From assembly GCA_010093685.1 (NCBI GenBank), contig MU006218.1, forward strand, positions 159,766 to 223,765: DNA of 64,000 bases. The letters run 5' to 3'. The stretch is from Ophiobolus disseminans (lineage: Eukaryota; Ascomycota; Dothideomycetes; Pleosporales; Phaeosphaeriaceae). A program made the position numbers and the translations under genes. Each line of letters opens with the position of its first letter. Within the stretch, counting starts at the first letter, position 1. Positions 54,567 through 64,000 of this stretch are shown piece after piece. The notes under the pieces are model-generated. The model searched no databases. It saw only the letters and a list, made by a program, of their open reading frames with translations, and had not been told where the DNA came from.

Positions 54567-55299
54567 TCACTTTGTTGACCCATTCTGGCCCTTCGGCTTG
54601 CTCTTCTTGAACTTCTGAATGTCCTGCTCAACAGCGGAATCAATGCGGCGCTTTAGCTCGGGGCGGTAGCCGAGCGAGAACAGGATCTCGAACCAGACGA
54701 AGAAGGGAGCCAGAAATACGGCCTGTACGAGGTTGTCGAGCAGGGCCGGGGCTCTTCCTTCAAACTTGCCGTGTCCAACGAATTGCGCCATCCAGCAGAC
54801 AATGTTAATTGCGCCCGCCCAGTAGTTGGCGGTAGCTCCATAGGTTGACGTCAGGTGGTTCGCATACGCTGTGGCACCAATGAGGATAGGTGCCAGAAGA
54901 GCCCCTGCGACAGGCTCCATGAGTATGTACAACGTCGAATACAACGCAGCGCCCGCCGTGCCGACGTTAAGGGGGAGGTTCGGGACCGAGAGCCATGACG
55001 GTAGGGGGACGGCAGGAGTGTTCGTGAGCTGCACCAGGTTAGACCGAGGCATCGCAAGTGCATGCCGTATCTTACGAGTAAAAACGCCGTCAGTAGGATT
55101 GGAGGCACACAGATGATATGCACGGCAACATTGACCTGAATCAGGCTTTACGTTAGCTGACATGTGAAGATGCTCGGATGATCAGGAAACCTACGCGATT
55201 GTGGTGATATGCCCCGTACTGTGTCTAAGTCAGTCCCGGCTCAGAAGACACTCTAGAATGACGTACAAATTGCAGCTGTTTCTCTAGGTTGAGGGACAT
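54567..55299 (-). CDS. mpo1: 2-hydroxy fatty acid dioxygenase Mpo1 (DUF962)
   Basis: Four exons: 55267-55299, 55195-55218 (24 bases), 55076-55135 and 54567-55028; 192 residues. The assembled N-terminus reads MSLNLEKQLQFYGAYHHN, followed by VNVAVHIICVPPILL; this is the conserved start of Mpo1/YGL010w proteins with HH and H iron ligands. Several hydrophobic segments follow, as expected for an ER multi-pass protein, with VGHGKFEGRAPALLDNL near the end. Mpo1 carries out alpha-oxidation of 2-hydroxypalmitate in phytosphingosine breakdown using Fe2+. All introns are phase 0. The third exon is 60 bases. It diverges from rpb7 over 614 bases. Confidence 0.88.
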
Positions 55300-55913
55300 G
55301 GCGCCGGATGCGGTACTTTCTCGCGTGTCAAAGGATGGATCCGTCGGCTACCAAAACATGCTTGTGGGAGAAGACAGGCCAAGAAGTAGGCGAGGTGATC
55401 CGTGTAGCGCAATCTGGCGGTTGCAGAAGTGAAGCGACGAGCAGGTGGGATGTCTCACGGCATGAAAGTGTGGGGCGGAAGTGCTGGCAGGTGGGCATCG
55501 GCGCGGGTTACGGCTTGGCGAGAACTTCTTACGAGCTTGAGCCTCACGCGAGGCGGTAGCCATTGTTCCTCCACGCCTCACACACCCTCGCGCACTACTG
55601 TCACCACAGCGTCCACAGACAAGAAAGAGGCGCGCGCATACTGGACAACTCGTGTATGGGCTATAGGATATAATAGTGAAGGTCGTGAAGCTGGTGGTAG
55701 GAGTACCGCTCGAGCGCGCCTCGGATTCACTCTCACCACGGTCGCTACATGAGAACAATAAAGCAATAGAGTCGCTTAATTCCAAGGAGCCCGTCCTGAA
55801 GTTGCGCTCCACCTATCCTACACTTCACCTCGTGCAATTTCATCCAGACGTACCCTAAACCACGCGCATCCGTTCCATCTCTATAGCCTAGTCTGTCACA
55901 CAGGCGCGCAATC
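55300..55913. promoter_or_regulatory. Divergent intergenic region, Mpo1 / Rpb7
   Basis: 614 bases between divergent start codons. Open frames occur on both strands (for example minus 55348-55812) but show no known content. Confidence 0.45.
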
Positions 55914-56585
55914 ATGTTCTTCCTCAAGGAACTCGAGAAGACGATCCAGCTGCATCCCTCCTACTTCGGTCCCCACATTCGCGCCCACATCCATCGCGAG
56001 CTGCTACAGAAAGAGGAGGGCTCAAGTACAGGAAAGTACACAATAGTGTGCATATTGGACGCTTTCGACATCTCTGACGGCAAAGTGCTGCCTGGGTCCG
56101 GCCATGCTGAATATATTGTGCATTACAAGGCTATCGTATGGCGGCCTTATAAAGGCGAGGTGGTATGTGTGGACTGTAGTAGGAGGTAGTAGAACATGTG
56201 GCTAATCAATGTCCAGATGGATGGTGTCGTCACTTCAGTGCTCCGTACGGGTTTCTTCGTTGACTGCGGCTCTCTGCAAGCTTTCGTGGGACGAAACGTA
56301 AAGTCTCCAATGCGTCATATGCAGGTACCCGTCCACTAACACAACGCAGATGATCCCATCCGACATCACCTTCGACGCAAACGCTACGCCACCACAATGG
56401 ACTGACAACGGGGAGCAAGTCATCGAGAAGGGTACCAACATCCGCATCAAGATCAAGGGTCTCCGATCTGAGGTCGACAAGATGTATGCGGTTGGCACCA
56501 TGAAAGAGGTAATACGCTCTCCCTGCAGCTGTCTCTGACTTTTACTCACCAAATTTAGGATTATCTTGGCCCTTTGCCATCATAG
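55914..56585 (+). CDS. rpb7: RNA polymerase II subunit Rpb7
   Basis: Four exons: 55914-56162, 56217-56297, 56350-56508 and 56559-56585; 171 residues, the normal length. MFFLKELEKTIQLHPSYFGP is the Rpb7 N-terminal (tip-associated RNP-like) strand set, and the second half (VTSVLRTGFFVDCGSLQAF, MIPSDITF, EDYLGPLPS) is the OB-fold domain. Rpb7 forms the stalk of Pol II with Rpb4 and binds emerging RNA. A second in-frame GT at 56325 would add VKSPMRHMQ between two conserved blocks; the donor at 56298 is preferred because it fits the family without insertion and gives a 52-base intron. Confidence 0.92.
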
Positions 56586-57169
56586 AAGGTCGACTTGAAG
56601 ACTTCTTTGGCAATACGAGGCCAGAGATGACAGCATGGACGGGAGAAAACGCTTCTTACATTCTGTGTGTACTCAAATTGCTGAAGCTGCACTCGCAACT
56701 TGGTTGCACGGGATTTATGCTGAGTTGGCGGTTAGGCACCTTTGACCAGAAACAGACTGCACCGTTCTTAGATTGTAGACGTGCAGCCTTACCCCAAATG
56801 CACAAATGCACGCGAGTGGAGACACTACCTGCAAGACGTAATCAGACCTGCAGAGATCTACGAGGAACGTCTTCCTATTTTGTAGTTTTAGCTGTCCCAA
56901 ATAGGGTCTGAATAGAAATCCTTCGTACCTACTCTTTGTCTTCTGTGGTAACTGGTGGAGTCTCGATCATGTGTAAAGGAGCGGCGTGGTATGTTTCGGC
57001 CAAAACGCGCTCTCACACCTCCGCGCGAACTCCGCAACTGTGACTGCCTCCACATTGCGCCGCCTCATTACACAGCCTCTCCTCTGTAGCAACCAGACAT
57101 AGAGTCTCTTCGCCCGACTACACTACAATGACAGCATTGTAATTTGCGACACATTCATACAACGTCGTA
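56586..57169. other. Intergenic
   Basis: 584 bases; rpb7 3' UTR and promoter of the aminopeptidase gene. No gene supported. Confidence 0.5.
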
Positions 57170-59995
57170 ATGCCGCGTCAGCGCGCTGCGAAGGAGGAAG
57201 AGGCCGAGCTTCTGGGGTACGAGGCATCCACGCGACACTCAATAGACAGCTCGGACGGCTCCATATCGTCGATTTCCACCACATCTCTTGTTCTCGAACA
57301 CATCAACGACCCCGCATTCACCGGTGCGCATAGGAAGATTGGGGAGAAGTACACAGACGGGAATTCCGACGAGCTCGGGCATGCCCGATTCGATGTTGAA
57401 GATGGCACCTTCCAGCCGCTCACACCGGTAGACAAGAAGGCACGTCGGACGCTATGGATTATTGGCACCATCTGCGTCCTGGGCTGGGCACTCGCGCTGG
57501 TCTCCTTCCTAATGAACGGCAGCTACAAACATGCATCCACCCGCCCACACGACCCAGACGCTAGCGCCACGAAAGGCTCAGGGAGAAAGATCACTCTCGA
57601 CAGCATACTCGGCGGCCAGTTCTGGCCCCAGTCCCAGGGCGTCTCATGGATAGCAGGGCCGAAGGGGGAGGACGGCCTGCTGCTTGAGAAGGGTGTCACG
57701 GGCAAGGATTACCTTGTTGTGGAGGACATCAGGAGCAAAGGAAATGCTGGAGTGGCTGGTAACAAGTTCACTCTGATGAAGAAGAGCAGCTTTCTGGTTG
57801 ATGACAGTTCGTCCATCTATCCCAGCAACGTCTGGCCCAGCGCCGACTTCAAGAAAGTGCTGGTCATCTCGGATCAGCAGAAGAACTGGAGACATTCTTA
57901 TACTGGGCTATATTGGGTGTTTGATGTGGAGAAGCAGAGGGGTGAGCCCTTGGACCCAGAAAATTCAGGAGGCAGAATACAACTCGCCTCCCTCTCCCCT
58001 CAATCGGATGCTGTGGTGTTCACTAGAGACAACAATCTTTTCCTGCGAAAGCTGGACTCGAAAAAGGTCACTAAAATTACGGCAGACGGAGGCTCGGAGC
58101 TGTTCTACGGTGTTCCGGACTGGGTGTACGAAGAGGAAGTGTTCCAAGGCAACAGCGCAACGTGGTGGTCCGAGGACGGCAAATACGTCGCATTCCTGCG
58201 GACAGATGAATCGACTGTGCCGACGTATCCCGTTCAGTATTTCCTCTCGCGACCAAGTGGAGAGAAACCCAAGCCTGGGGAAGAGTCATACCCTGAGGTC
58301 CGCAATATCAAGTACCCTAAGGCTGGCGCCCCGAACCCCATTGTGTCGCTGCAGTTTTACGATGTTGAAAAGGGAGACGTATTCAGTGTCAAGATTGATG
58401 ATGACTTCGCTGATGACAATCGCCTGATTACTGAAATTGTGTGGGCCGGCAAGAGCGGTCAAGTCCTGGTCCGCGAGACCAACCGCGAGAGTGACACTCT
58501 GAAGCTTATCCTCATCGATGTTGCGAAACGCACAGGAAAGACAATTCGGACAGAGAACGTTGCAGAACTTGATGGAGGGTGGTTCGAGGTGTCCCAAAAG
58601 ACTACCTTCGTACCGGCCGATCCCGAAAACGGTCGTAAAGACGCTGGGTACATCGATACCGTCATTCATGAGGGGTACGATCACATTGGCTACTTCACCC
58701 CTCTTGACAGCGATAAGCCCATTCTACTCACTCAAGGCAAGTGGGAGGTGGTGGATGCTCCCTCCCGTGTCGATCTAAAGAACAATCTGGTCTACTACAT
58801 CTCGACGGAAAAAAGCTCTATCGAACGTCATGCTTACGTTGTTGCATTGAACGGCACCAACAAGAAGGAAGTCTTGGAGACTTCTGGCCCTGCTTACTAC
58901 GATGCATCTTTCTCTACCGGTGGTTCGTACGCCCTGATGTCCTACAAAGGACCTGGCATTCCGTGGCAAAAGATCATCAGCACACCATCCAACACGGAAA
59001 AATATGAGAAGGTGCTTGAGGAGAACAAAGCACTAGAGAAGATGGTACAGAAGCATGAGCTGCCCATTCTCAAGTACCAAACCATTGATGTAGACGGCTT
59101 CACGCTGAACGTTGTTGAACGTCGTCCGCCACACTTCAGCGAAAAGCGCAAGTACCCAGTCCTGTTTTTCCAGTACAGTGGACCCGGCTCACAGCAAGTG
59201 CATCGTAAATTCGAGGTCGACTTCCAGGCCTTTGTTGCCGCAAGCCTCGGTTACATTGTTGTGACTGTAGACGGCCGCGGCACTGGCTTCCTCGGCCGTA
59301 AGTTGCGTTGTATTACAAGAGGCAACATCGGTTCCTATGAAGGACACGACCAGATTGCCGCGGGCAAGATCTGGGCTGCGAAGAAGTACGTTGACGCAGA
59401 GCGGATGGCCATCTGGGGCTGGAGCTACGGCGGCTTCACTACCCTCAAGACGATCGAGATGGATGGCGGGCAGACTTTCAAGTATGGTATGGCCGTTGCG
59501 CCTGTGACGGACTGGAGATTCTATGGTAAGATGTCATGATTGCCTCAGACGAGCCTCGCTAATCTACATGATGTAGACTCCATCTATACCGAGCGATATA
59601 TGCACATGCCTCAGCACAACAAAGCAGGCTACGATAACACTTCCATCAGTAATACCGCGAACATGGCCAAGAACGTCCGGTTCCTTATCATGCATGGTGT
59701 TGCGGACGACAATGTGCACATGCAGAACACACTTACTCTGCTCGATAAGCTAGATCTTGCAGGTGTGGAAAACTACGACGTTCATGTGTTCCCGGACTCG
59801 GATCACAGCATTTACTTCCACAATGCAAATAAGATTGTATATGATAGTAAGTGTCCCTCAATCAAAAATATGTGATTGTGCTAACAACAAGTAGAACTAA
59901 CTTGGTGGATCACCAATGCTTTCAATGGCGAATGGCTTCGCATTGAGAACGCTGTACCTAAACCTCAAGTTGATAGTCGGGCGATCGTACGATAG
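57170..59995 (+). CDS. dapB: Type IV dipeptidyl aminopeptidase, membrane-bound (DapB/Ste13-like)
   Basis: Exons 57170-59525, 59577-59846 and 59895-59995; 908 residues. The cytosolic N-terminus of about 92 residues is followed by one membrane segment (94-114), so it is a type II protein. The propeller part contains DWVYEEEVF, the EE motif that binds the substrate amino end, and the catalytic alpha/beta-hydrolase domain has GWSYGG near residue 751 (Ser), the Asp in HGVADDNVH, and the His in DSDHSIY. Members cleave X-Pro dipeptides and act in the vacuole or late Golgi. Exon 3 supplies the C-terminus after the His motif; the whole agrees with family size. Confidence 0.93.
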
Positions 59996-60362
59996 CCGTT
60001 CTTGGATCACGGGCTAGTGATTGCGTTTAGAGAAGGAACTGGCGTTTTGCATGCACCAGAATATTTCAACATCGCAAACAAACCTAATCCCAAACCTTAC
60101 GCTTCCAAGTCCAACCCCAAAATTCTGAGAACAATGTGGTGATGGAAAGCTCACCTCCGCGGTCTCTCCGCAGCATCATTGCACGGTGGCGCGTCGCGTT
60201 CGTGCCCCGCGTATCATGATGACGTCCCTCACAACGTCTGGGATCCACGAGCAAAACTGCTGATCTGTGGAGCTCCCACCAACTTTACACAACAACGATT
60301 TCTCTTTGAATTGAACCTCGGATTTACGCAAAATAATCCAAACTGCTTTCAAGTATTTCAAA
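59996..60362. other. Intergenic
   Basis: 367 bases; 3' UTR of the aminopeptidase gene and promoter of the dehydratase gene. Confidence 0.5.
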
Positions 60363-61401
60363 ATGGCAGCAGCAGCTTCAAGAAAGGACCTCCTCAAGAA
60401 GGTGTACACTATGGTACCGCCTATGCTTGAGAGCTTCCACAAAGGTCAATTGGGACGTGTAGCTGTCATTGGTGGCAGTGAGGACTACACTGGTGCACCA
60501 TACTTCTCTGCCATGGCTTCTGCGAAGCTCGGTTGCGATATGGTATGAGCAAGGCTTCCGTCAGTTGATAAGTTGACATCTCAACTAACACCATGTCTAG
60601 TCCCACGTAATTTGCGAACCCGGTGCCGGTGCCGTCATCAAGACATACTCCCCCAATCTCATGGTACACCCCTACATGCGCCAATCCAAGAATGTCGCCC
60701 AAAACGAAAACATCGAGAGCATCAAGTCAGAAGTCGTTAGCATGCTTTCGCGGCTCCACGTCGTCGTCATCGGACCTGGTCTCGGCCGTGATAAGCTCAT
60801 GCAAGACACATGCGCAGAGGTCATCCAAGAAGCAAGGAAACAAGGCATCCCATTTGTACTCGACGCAGACGGCCTCTACCTAGCACAAACACGGCCCGAG
60901 CTAGTCGACGGCTGCACGGAGTGCATCCTCACCCCCAACGTCGTCGAATTCGGCCGCCTAGCAAAAGCAAAAGGCGTAAACGTCGAAGAAGGCGACCCCT
61001 CCGAACTCTGCTCCAAACTCTCAAAAGCTTTCGGCGGCGTCACTATCATCCAAAAAGGCGCAAAGGACTACATCTCCAACGGCTCGCACACGCTCGTCTC
61101 CGATGGCGAGGGCGGTCTCAAGCGCTCGGGCGGCCAGGGCGATACGCTTACCGGCAGTTTGGCGACGCTTCTCGCGTACAGGAAGGCGTACCACGACAAG
61201 ATTTGGGACCATGGAACGGATATGGAGCGTAGTGAGACATTGGCTCTTGCGGCGTATGGTGGCTCGTGTATTACGAGGGAGTGCTCGAAGTTGGCGTATA
61301 AGGAGAAGGGTAGGTCGCTTCAGGCGAGCGATTTGACAGAGCATGTGCATACGGCGTTTTTGAATGTTATTGGGGAGAGGGAGGAGACGCCGAAGTTGTA
61401 G
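60363..61401 (+). CDS. NNR2: ATP-dependent NAD(P)H-hydrate dehydratase
   Basis: Exons 60363-60542 and 60601-61401; 326 residues. It belongs to the YjeF-C/NAXD ribokinase-like family: GQLGRVAVIGGSEDYTGAP at the start, then VVVIGPGLG, LDADGLYL, ILTPNVVEFGRL (the N-x-x-E type motif) and KRSGGQGDTLTG, the anion-hole/catalytic Asp motif. The enzyme repairs hydrated NADH and NADPH using ATP. No epimerase (YjeF-N) domain is fused, as usual in fungi. The intron is 58 bases, phase 0. The C-terminal residues are charged. Confidence 0.92.
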
Positions 61402-61693
61402 AGATTGCGTTGGAAGTGTGAGAGGTGAGGTGAATGAGCATACATGGATCGGAGTAAGAGTTTAGACAGTATACATACCTAAAATTCTTTTTCTCTACGT
61501 CTTAGTCTCTCTTCGATCATCTCAAGCGGACAAACACCCGCTCAGTAGGTATCCACTCTCACACGTGACACTCTAGTCTTTCAGTCTTGGCGTTGTTGTT
61601 TTCCACCTTCACCTGCCTTTTCTTACTCCCGACACCTACAACAGTCCGTCACTCAAACACAAACTTGCGGCACAGTACACAGTCCACAGTCCA
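61402..61693. other. Intergenic
   Basis: 292 bases; 3' UTR of the dehydratase gene, then a tract with repeated cacagtccac near 61675-61695. No gene supported. Confidence 0.5.
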
Positions 61694-61963
61694 CTGCCTC
61701 CCACCTCGCGATGATTATGGCGCTCCAACCTCAAGGAACGTCAGGATCGTGCGAAGTTCACCCGCATTCAACGCAAGATGATAGTCCGCGAAACCACATC
61801 AGACGATGCAGCCCCTCATTTCCAGGCTTTGACTGCAACATGCCGACAGATCCATGACGAGACGAAGTTACTCCCCATCGCCATCAACGAATTCTTCGCC
61901 TCTGCCCACCAAATGAAGATTCTCCTCACAGGCACAATACTCAATAGTGCTCGATGCCGTTGA
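61694..61963 (+). pseudogene. LPxEIR-family relic
   Basis: The plus strand reads LPPTSR, then a stop (TGA near 61710), LWRSNLKERQDRAKFTRIQ and later LTATCRQIHDETKLLPIAIN, before a stop at 61963. This matches the order of the two intact paralogues at 23563-24339 and 25041-25850 (LPxEIR, then TCRQIYAETALLP). The MAPRKP leader exon was not found upstream. Further open stretches to about 62600 may belong to the same decayed gene but have stops in all frames. Confidence 0.6.
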
Positions 61964-62913
61964 TCAGAAAACTTCGCCTAAGGATTCAGAGCTATCCCAA
62001 CTGTAATTCTACTTATCTCGACAATGTCAGACTAATGAAGCATTTCGATGGACTCAGCCAGGTTACTCTTGAGTTTTAGGCATTTGATACCAGTAGCCCA
62101 GAGATTCTTCATGAGGTGGCAAGCATGAAGGCTAATGCAGAACAATTATTTGGGGAGGAACCGCAGAGGTCTCACGTTAAGGTCCTGGTTGTGGTTAGGA
62201 GTTGCAAATGCTGGTCCGGGGACAAAGATGTGTGGTCAGTTTAGGAGAAAATTGGGTCAGGGGATGCATGGTATGCACAAGTGGGAGGAAACAGAGGATG
62301 GTCGTCCTAGATGGTATAAACACAGGAGCTCCAGAATGACAGATCATGAGAAGTTACATCTAGCAGAACTAGACTTGCAGTTTACCCTCGACACCGAGTA
62401 ATACAAAGTCGAAGTCCTCTCCATGCCCAAGCTGTATCTTGGTCAGCTGCACCAGTTCAAACTCAAATCCGAGATGCAAAATATAAAATGCCAGATACAC
62501 CTCTTCCATGCCTTGGCATCAGACACGTACAATAAGCGAAACAAGGTGACGTCAATCCAATTGCGGCAAGTAATGTTGACAGCAGCCTGGTCTAACTCGT
62601 TCTTTCGATAACTTTATTGCTTTATCTGATAACCTCGTGCGTTTCTCCAGCCACTATAATACCCAGAGTCTTCTTACAACGATATGTGACTGAGCGCAAT
62701 CCGCTACAGCCGGAAGAATTGCCGACACTCATGGCAGCATTGAAGATCAACAGCGAGGAGGACGTGGACCCACGGTATGTTGTGTACGACGCAATGCAAT
62801 CATGTACTGAATAACGTATACTAAACTCAACCGGTCCATCCCATCTCCAGTACCACTCTCCTCTGCTTGCCCCCTGAACCCTGGACGATTGTGTGACAGC
62901 TATGGACATCGTC
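61964..62913. other. Decayed region with scattered short frames
   Basis: About 950 bases. Short plus-strand frames (62135-62401, 62423-62611, 62617-62814) could be the remainder of the relic to the left, with stops between. No intact gene is supported. Confidence 0.4.
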
Positions 62914-64000
62914 TTACTGGCCCTGATACCCATCCAAAAACTTCTCGACTAATTTGCGAATCTCCGATATAACGCTGTACTGCGTGAGCTACTTGCTCGC
63001 TGTGAGTATAATGCTGTTGATGGTGAATACGTACAGCTTCCGATACACTGTCGTATCCGGGTACAGTGTCGATGCGCACAAATGCCCACGTCTAGAGCGT
63101 TTCAGTTGCACATAGCACTGAAAGTATCATGGTGCACGTACATCTCGTAAAGATTGATGCGATCTTCGTAATCCTCCTCGGGCGCAGAAATCGGCATGTG
63201 CTTATGATACTCCCGCATCCAGGGCCTACCCATTCTATAACGCGGAACTTTCATGTTATCGAGGTCATCTATTGCGCGATCAGCATCATCCGACACCCCT
63301 TGAGACCAGTTTTTTTCTCACACTCATTGTGACCCCAGTAAACAGAAGGATCGAACATGATCGGCTCTCCCGTTTCAGCTTTGACTGCGATATTGCCGTA
63401 CCAGATGTCGCCATTGACTAGTACGGGCGTGACTTTCCTGCCATGCGACTCAAGCGGCCTCAAAAGCCTCGGAGTCACCCAGTCATAGAGCAATGGTAGC
63501 AAAGTCTCCAGCTCTAGACTATGGCCATGCACTTCACGCTCTTGTCGGACAAAAGCCCGGAAGTGTCGGGTAATTGACTCTTCCCACGTGTCTCACCACG
63601 CGGTATCTTGCCACATCGTGCCTTCATATGTCATCGTATGGAAGCCGAACTTGCCGTTTGGCGAGAGCGGGATGCTGTTCATGTGCAGTTTGGCTAGCAA
63701 AGCGCAGAACTTTGGGACATCGGGGAGGTCCTCGATCATGTCGACGAAATCGCACAGATAGAAGTGTATGTTTGGGTTGGACTTGTAAGTACCCCAGGCC
63801 ACGGGGCGTGGTACTCCCTTAGGTACTACTTGGTGCAGAGCTTTGATGCCTTCGAATTCCCCGTGCGACATGCCCTTGCCAACGTCTCCTATGGCTACTT
63901 TGAGGAAGTATGTGTGGAGTGTGCCGTCTTAGAGTTGGACTTGTATTTTAGCTGTGCGCGTCCAAAAGCTGGCTCCGTGTGGTTGTGCATCTACAACTTT
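62914..64000 (-). pseudogene. Fructosamine-kinase-like pseudogene, cut by window edge
   Basis: On the minus strand a fructosamine-3-kinase-like frame runs from the window edge to about 62914. Recognisable parts are TYFLKVAIGD, then FYLCDFVDM, LAKLHMNS, VLVNGDIWYGN (family: HGDLW; here Asn replaces His) and FDPSVYWGHNE, followed by PRYRMGRPWM and ISAPEEDYEDRI. It is broken by in-frame stops at 63929-63931 and 63593-63595 and by a frame change at a run of seven A (plus-strand T 63310-63316). A last segment, EIRKLVEKFLDG, ends near 62914 in another frame after more stops. Active enzymes phosphorylate sugar adducts on protein lysines. The N-terminus lies outside the window. Confidence 0.65.

Noticed and set aside
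1..64000. CRISPR array, prophage, integron or bacterial operon
   Set aside because: No spaced direct repeats of suitable size, no phage or integrase genes, and genes throughout have spliceosomal introns.

Overview
The window reads as nuclear DNA of a filamentous ascomycete, most likely a dothideomycete of the Pleosporales type. The kingdom is clear from the sequence: short GT-AG introns of about 46-130 bases with CTAAC/CTAAT branch sites, and Pal1, HET, GH17, RSC and fungal Zn2Cys6-type proteins. The order is inference. It is chromosomal: an intron-containing tRNA-Leu, the nuclear gene for mitochondrial ATP synthase alpha, RNA polymerase II subunit Rpb7, and no plasmid or viral backbone.

Layout. 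Bases 1-3450 are decayed DNA: short tandem and palindromic repeats, a broken serine-peptidase-like gene with two stops and two frameshifts, a diverged ~188-bp duplication and a relic of a hAT transposase dimerisation domain. From 3631 to 18786 come Pal1 (-), Usb1 (+), an FAD monooxygenase (+), a secreted GH17 glucanase (+), a DUF1294 membrane protein (+), a small membrane-anchored protein (-), a CaM-kinase (+) and the RSC subunit Rsc4 (+). Bases 18787-26600 look accessory: a gene-poor stretch with a 61-bp minisatellite, a HET-domain gene, and two tandem paralogues of an LPxEIR (F-box-like) family. From 26600 to 61401 gene density is high and mostly housekeeping: DUF3807, a fasciclin protein whose intron holds a tRNA-Leu gene, a metallo-beta-lactamase-fold protein, a PWWP chromatin protein, a CBS protein, a mitochondrial PP2C, an SRRM1-like PWI/SR splicing protein, an acidic Pro/Glu protein, a small orphan, an FAHD1-like hydrolase, a coiled-coil/Zn-cluster protein, a CCCH-Smr protein, Tvp38, Atp1, Mpo1, Rpb7, a type IV dipeptidyl aminopeptidase and the NAD(P)HX dehydratase. 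Bases 61402-64000 decay again: a relic of the LPxEIR family and a fructosamine-kinase-like pseudogene running off the edge.

How the parts relate. There is no biosynthetic cluster or operon; neighbours are functionally unrelated, as usual in fungi. Three gene pairs share short divergent promoters (4986-5341, 27243-27487, 42278-42542), and one pair converges with 40 bases between stop codons (43611/43652). The most unusual observations are the tRNA gene nested in a protein-coding intron, the 8-base microexon and GC-AG intron in atp1, and broken genes at both ends whose frameshifts partly sit on homopolymer runs, so real decay must be separated from sequencing error.

All multi-exon models were built by hand from splice motifs, reading phase and expected family continuity; every total is a multiple of three. 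Functions come from recognised motifs, not from database searches.
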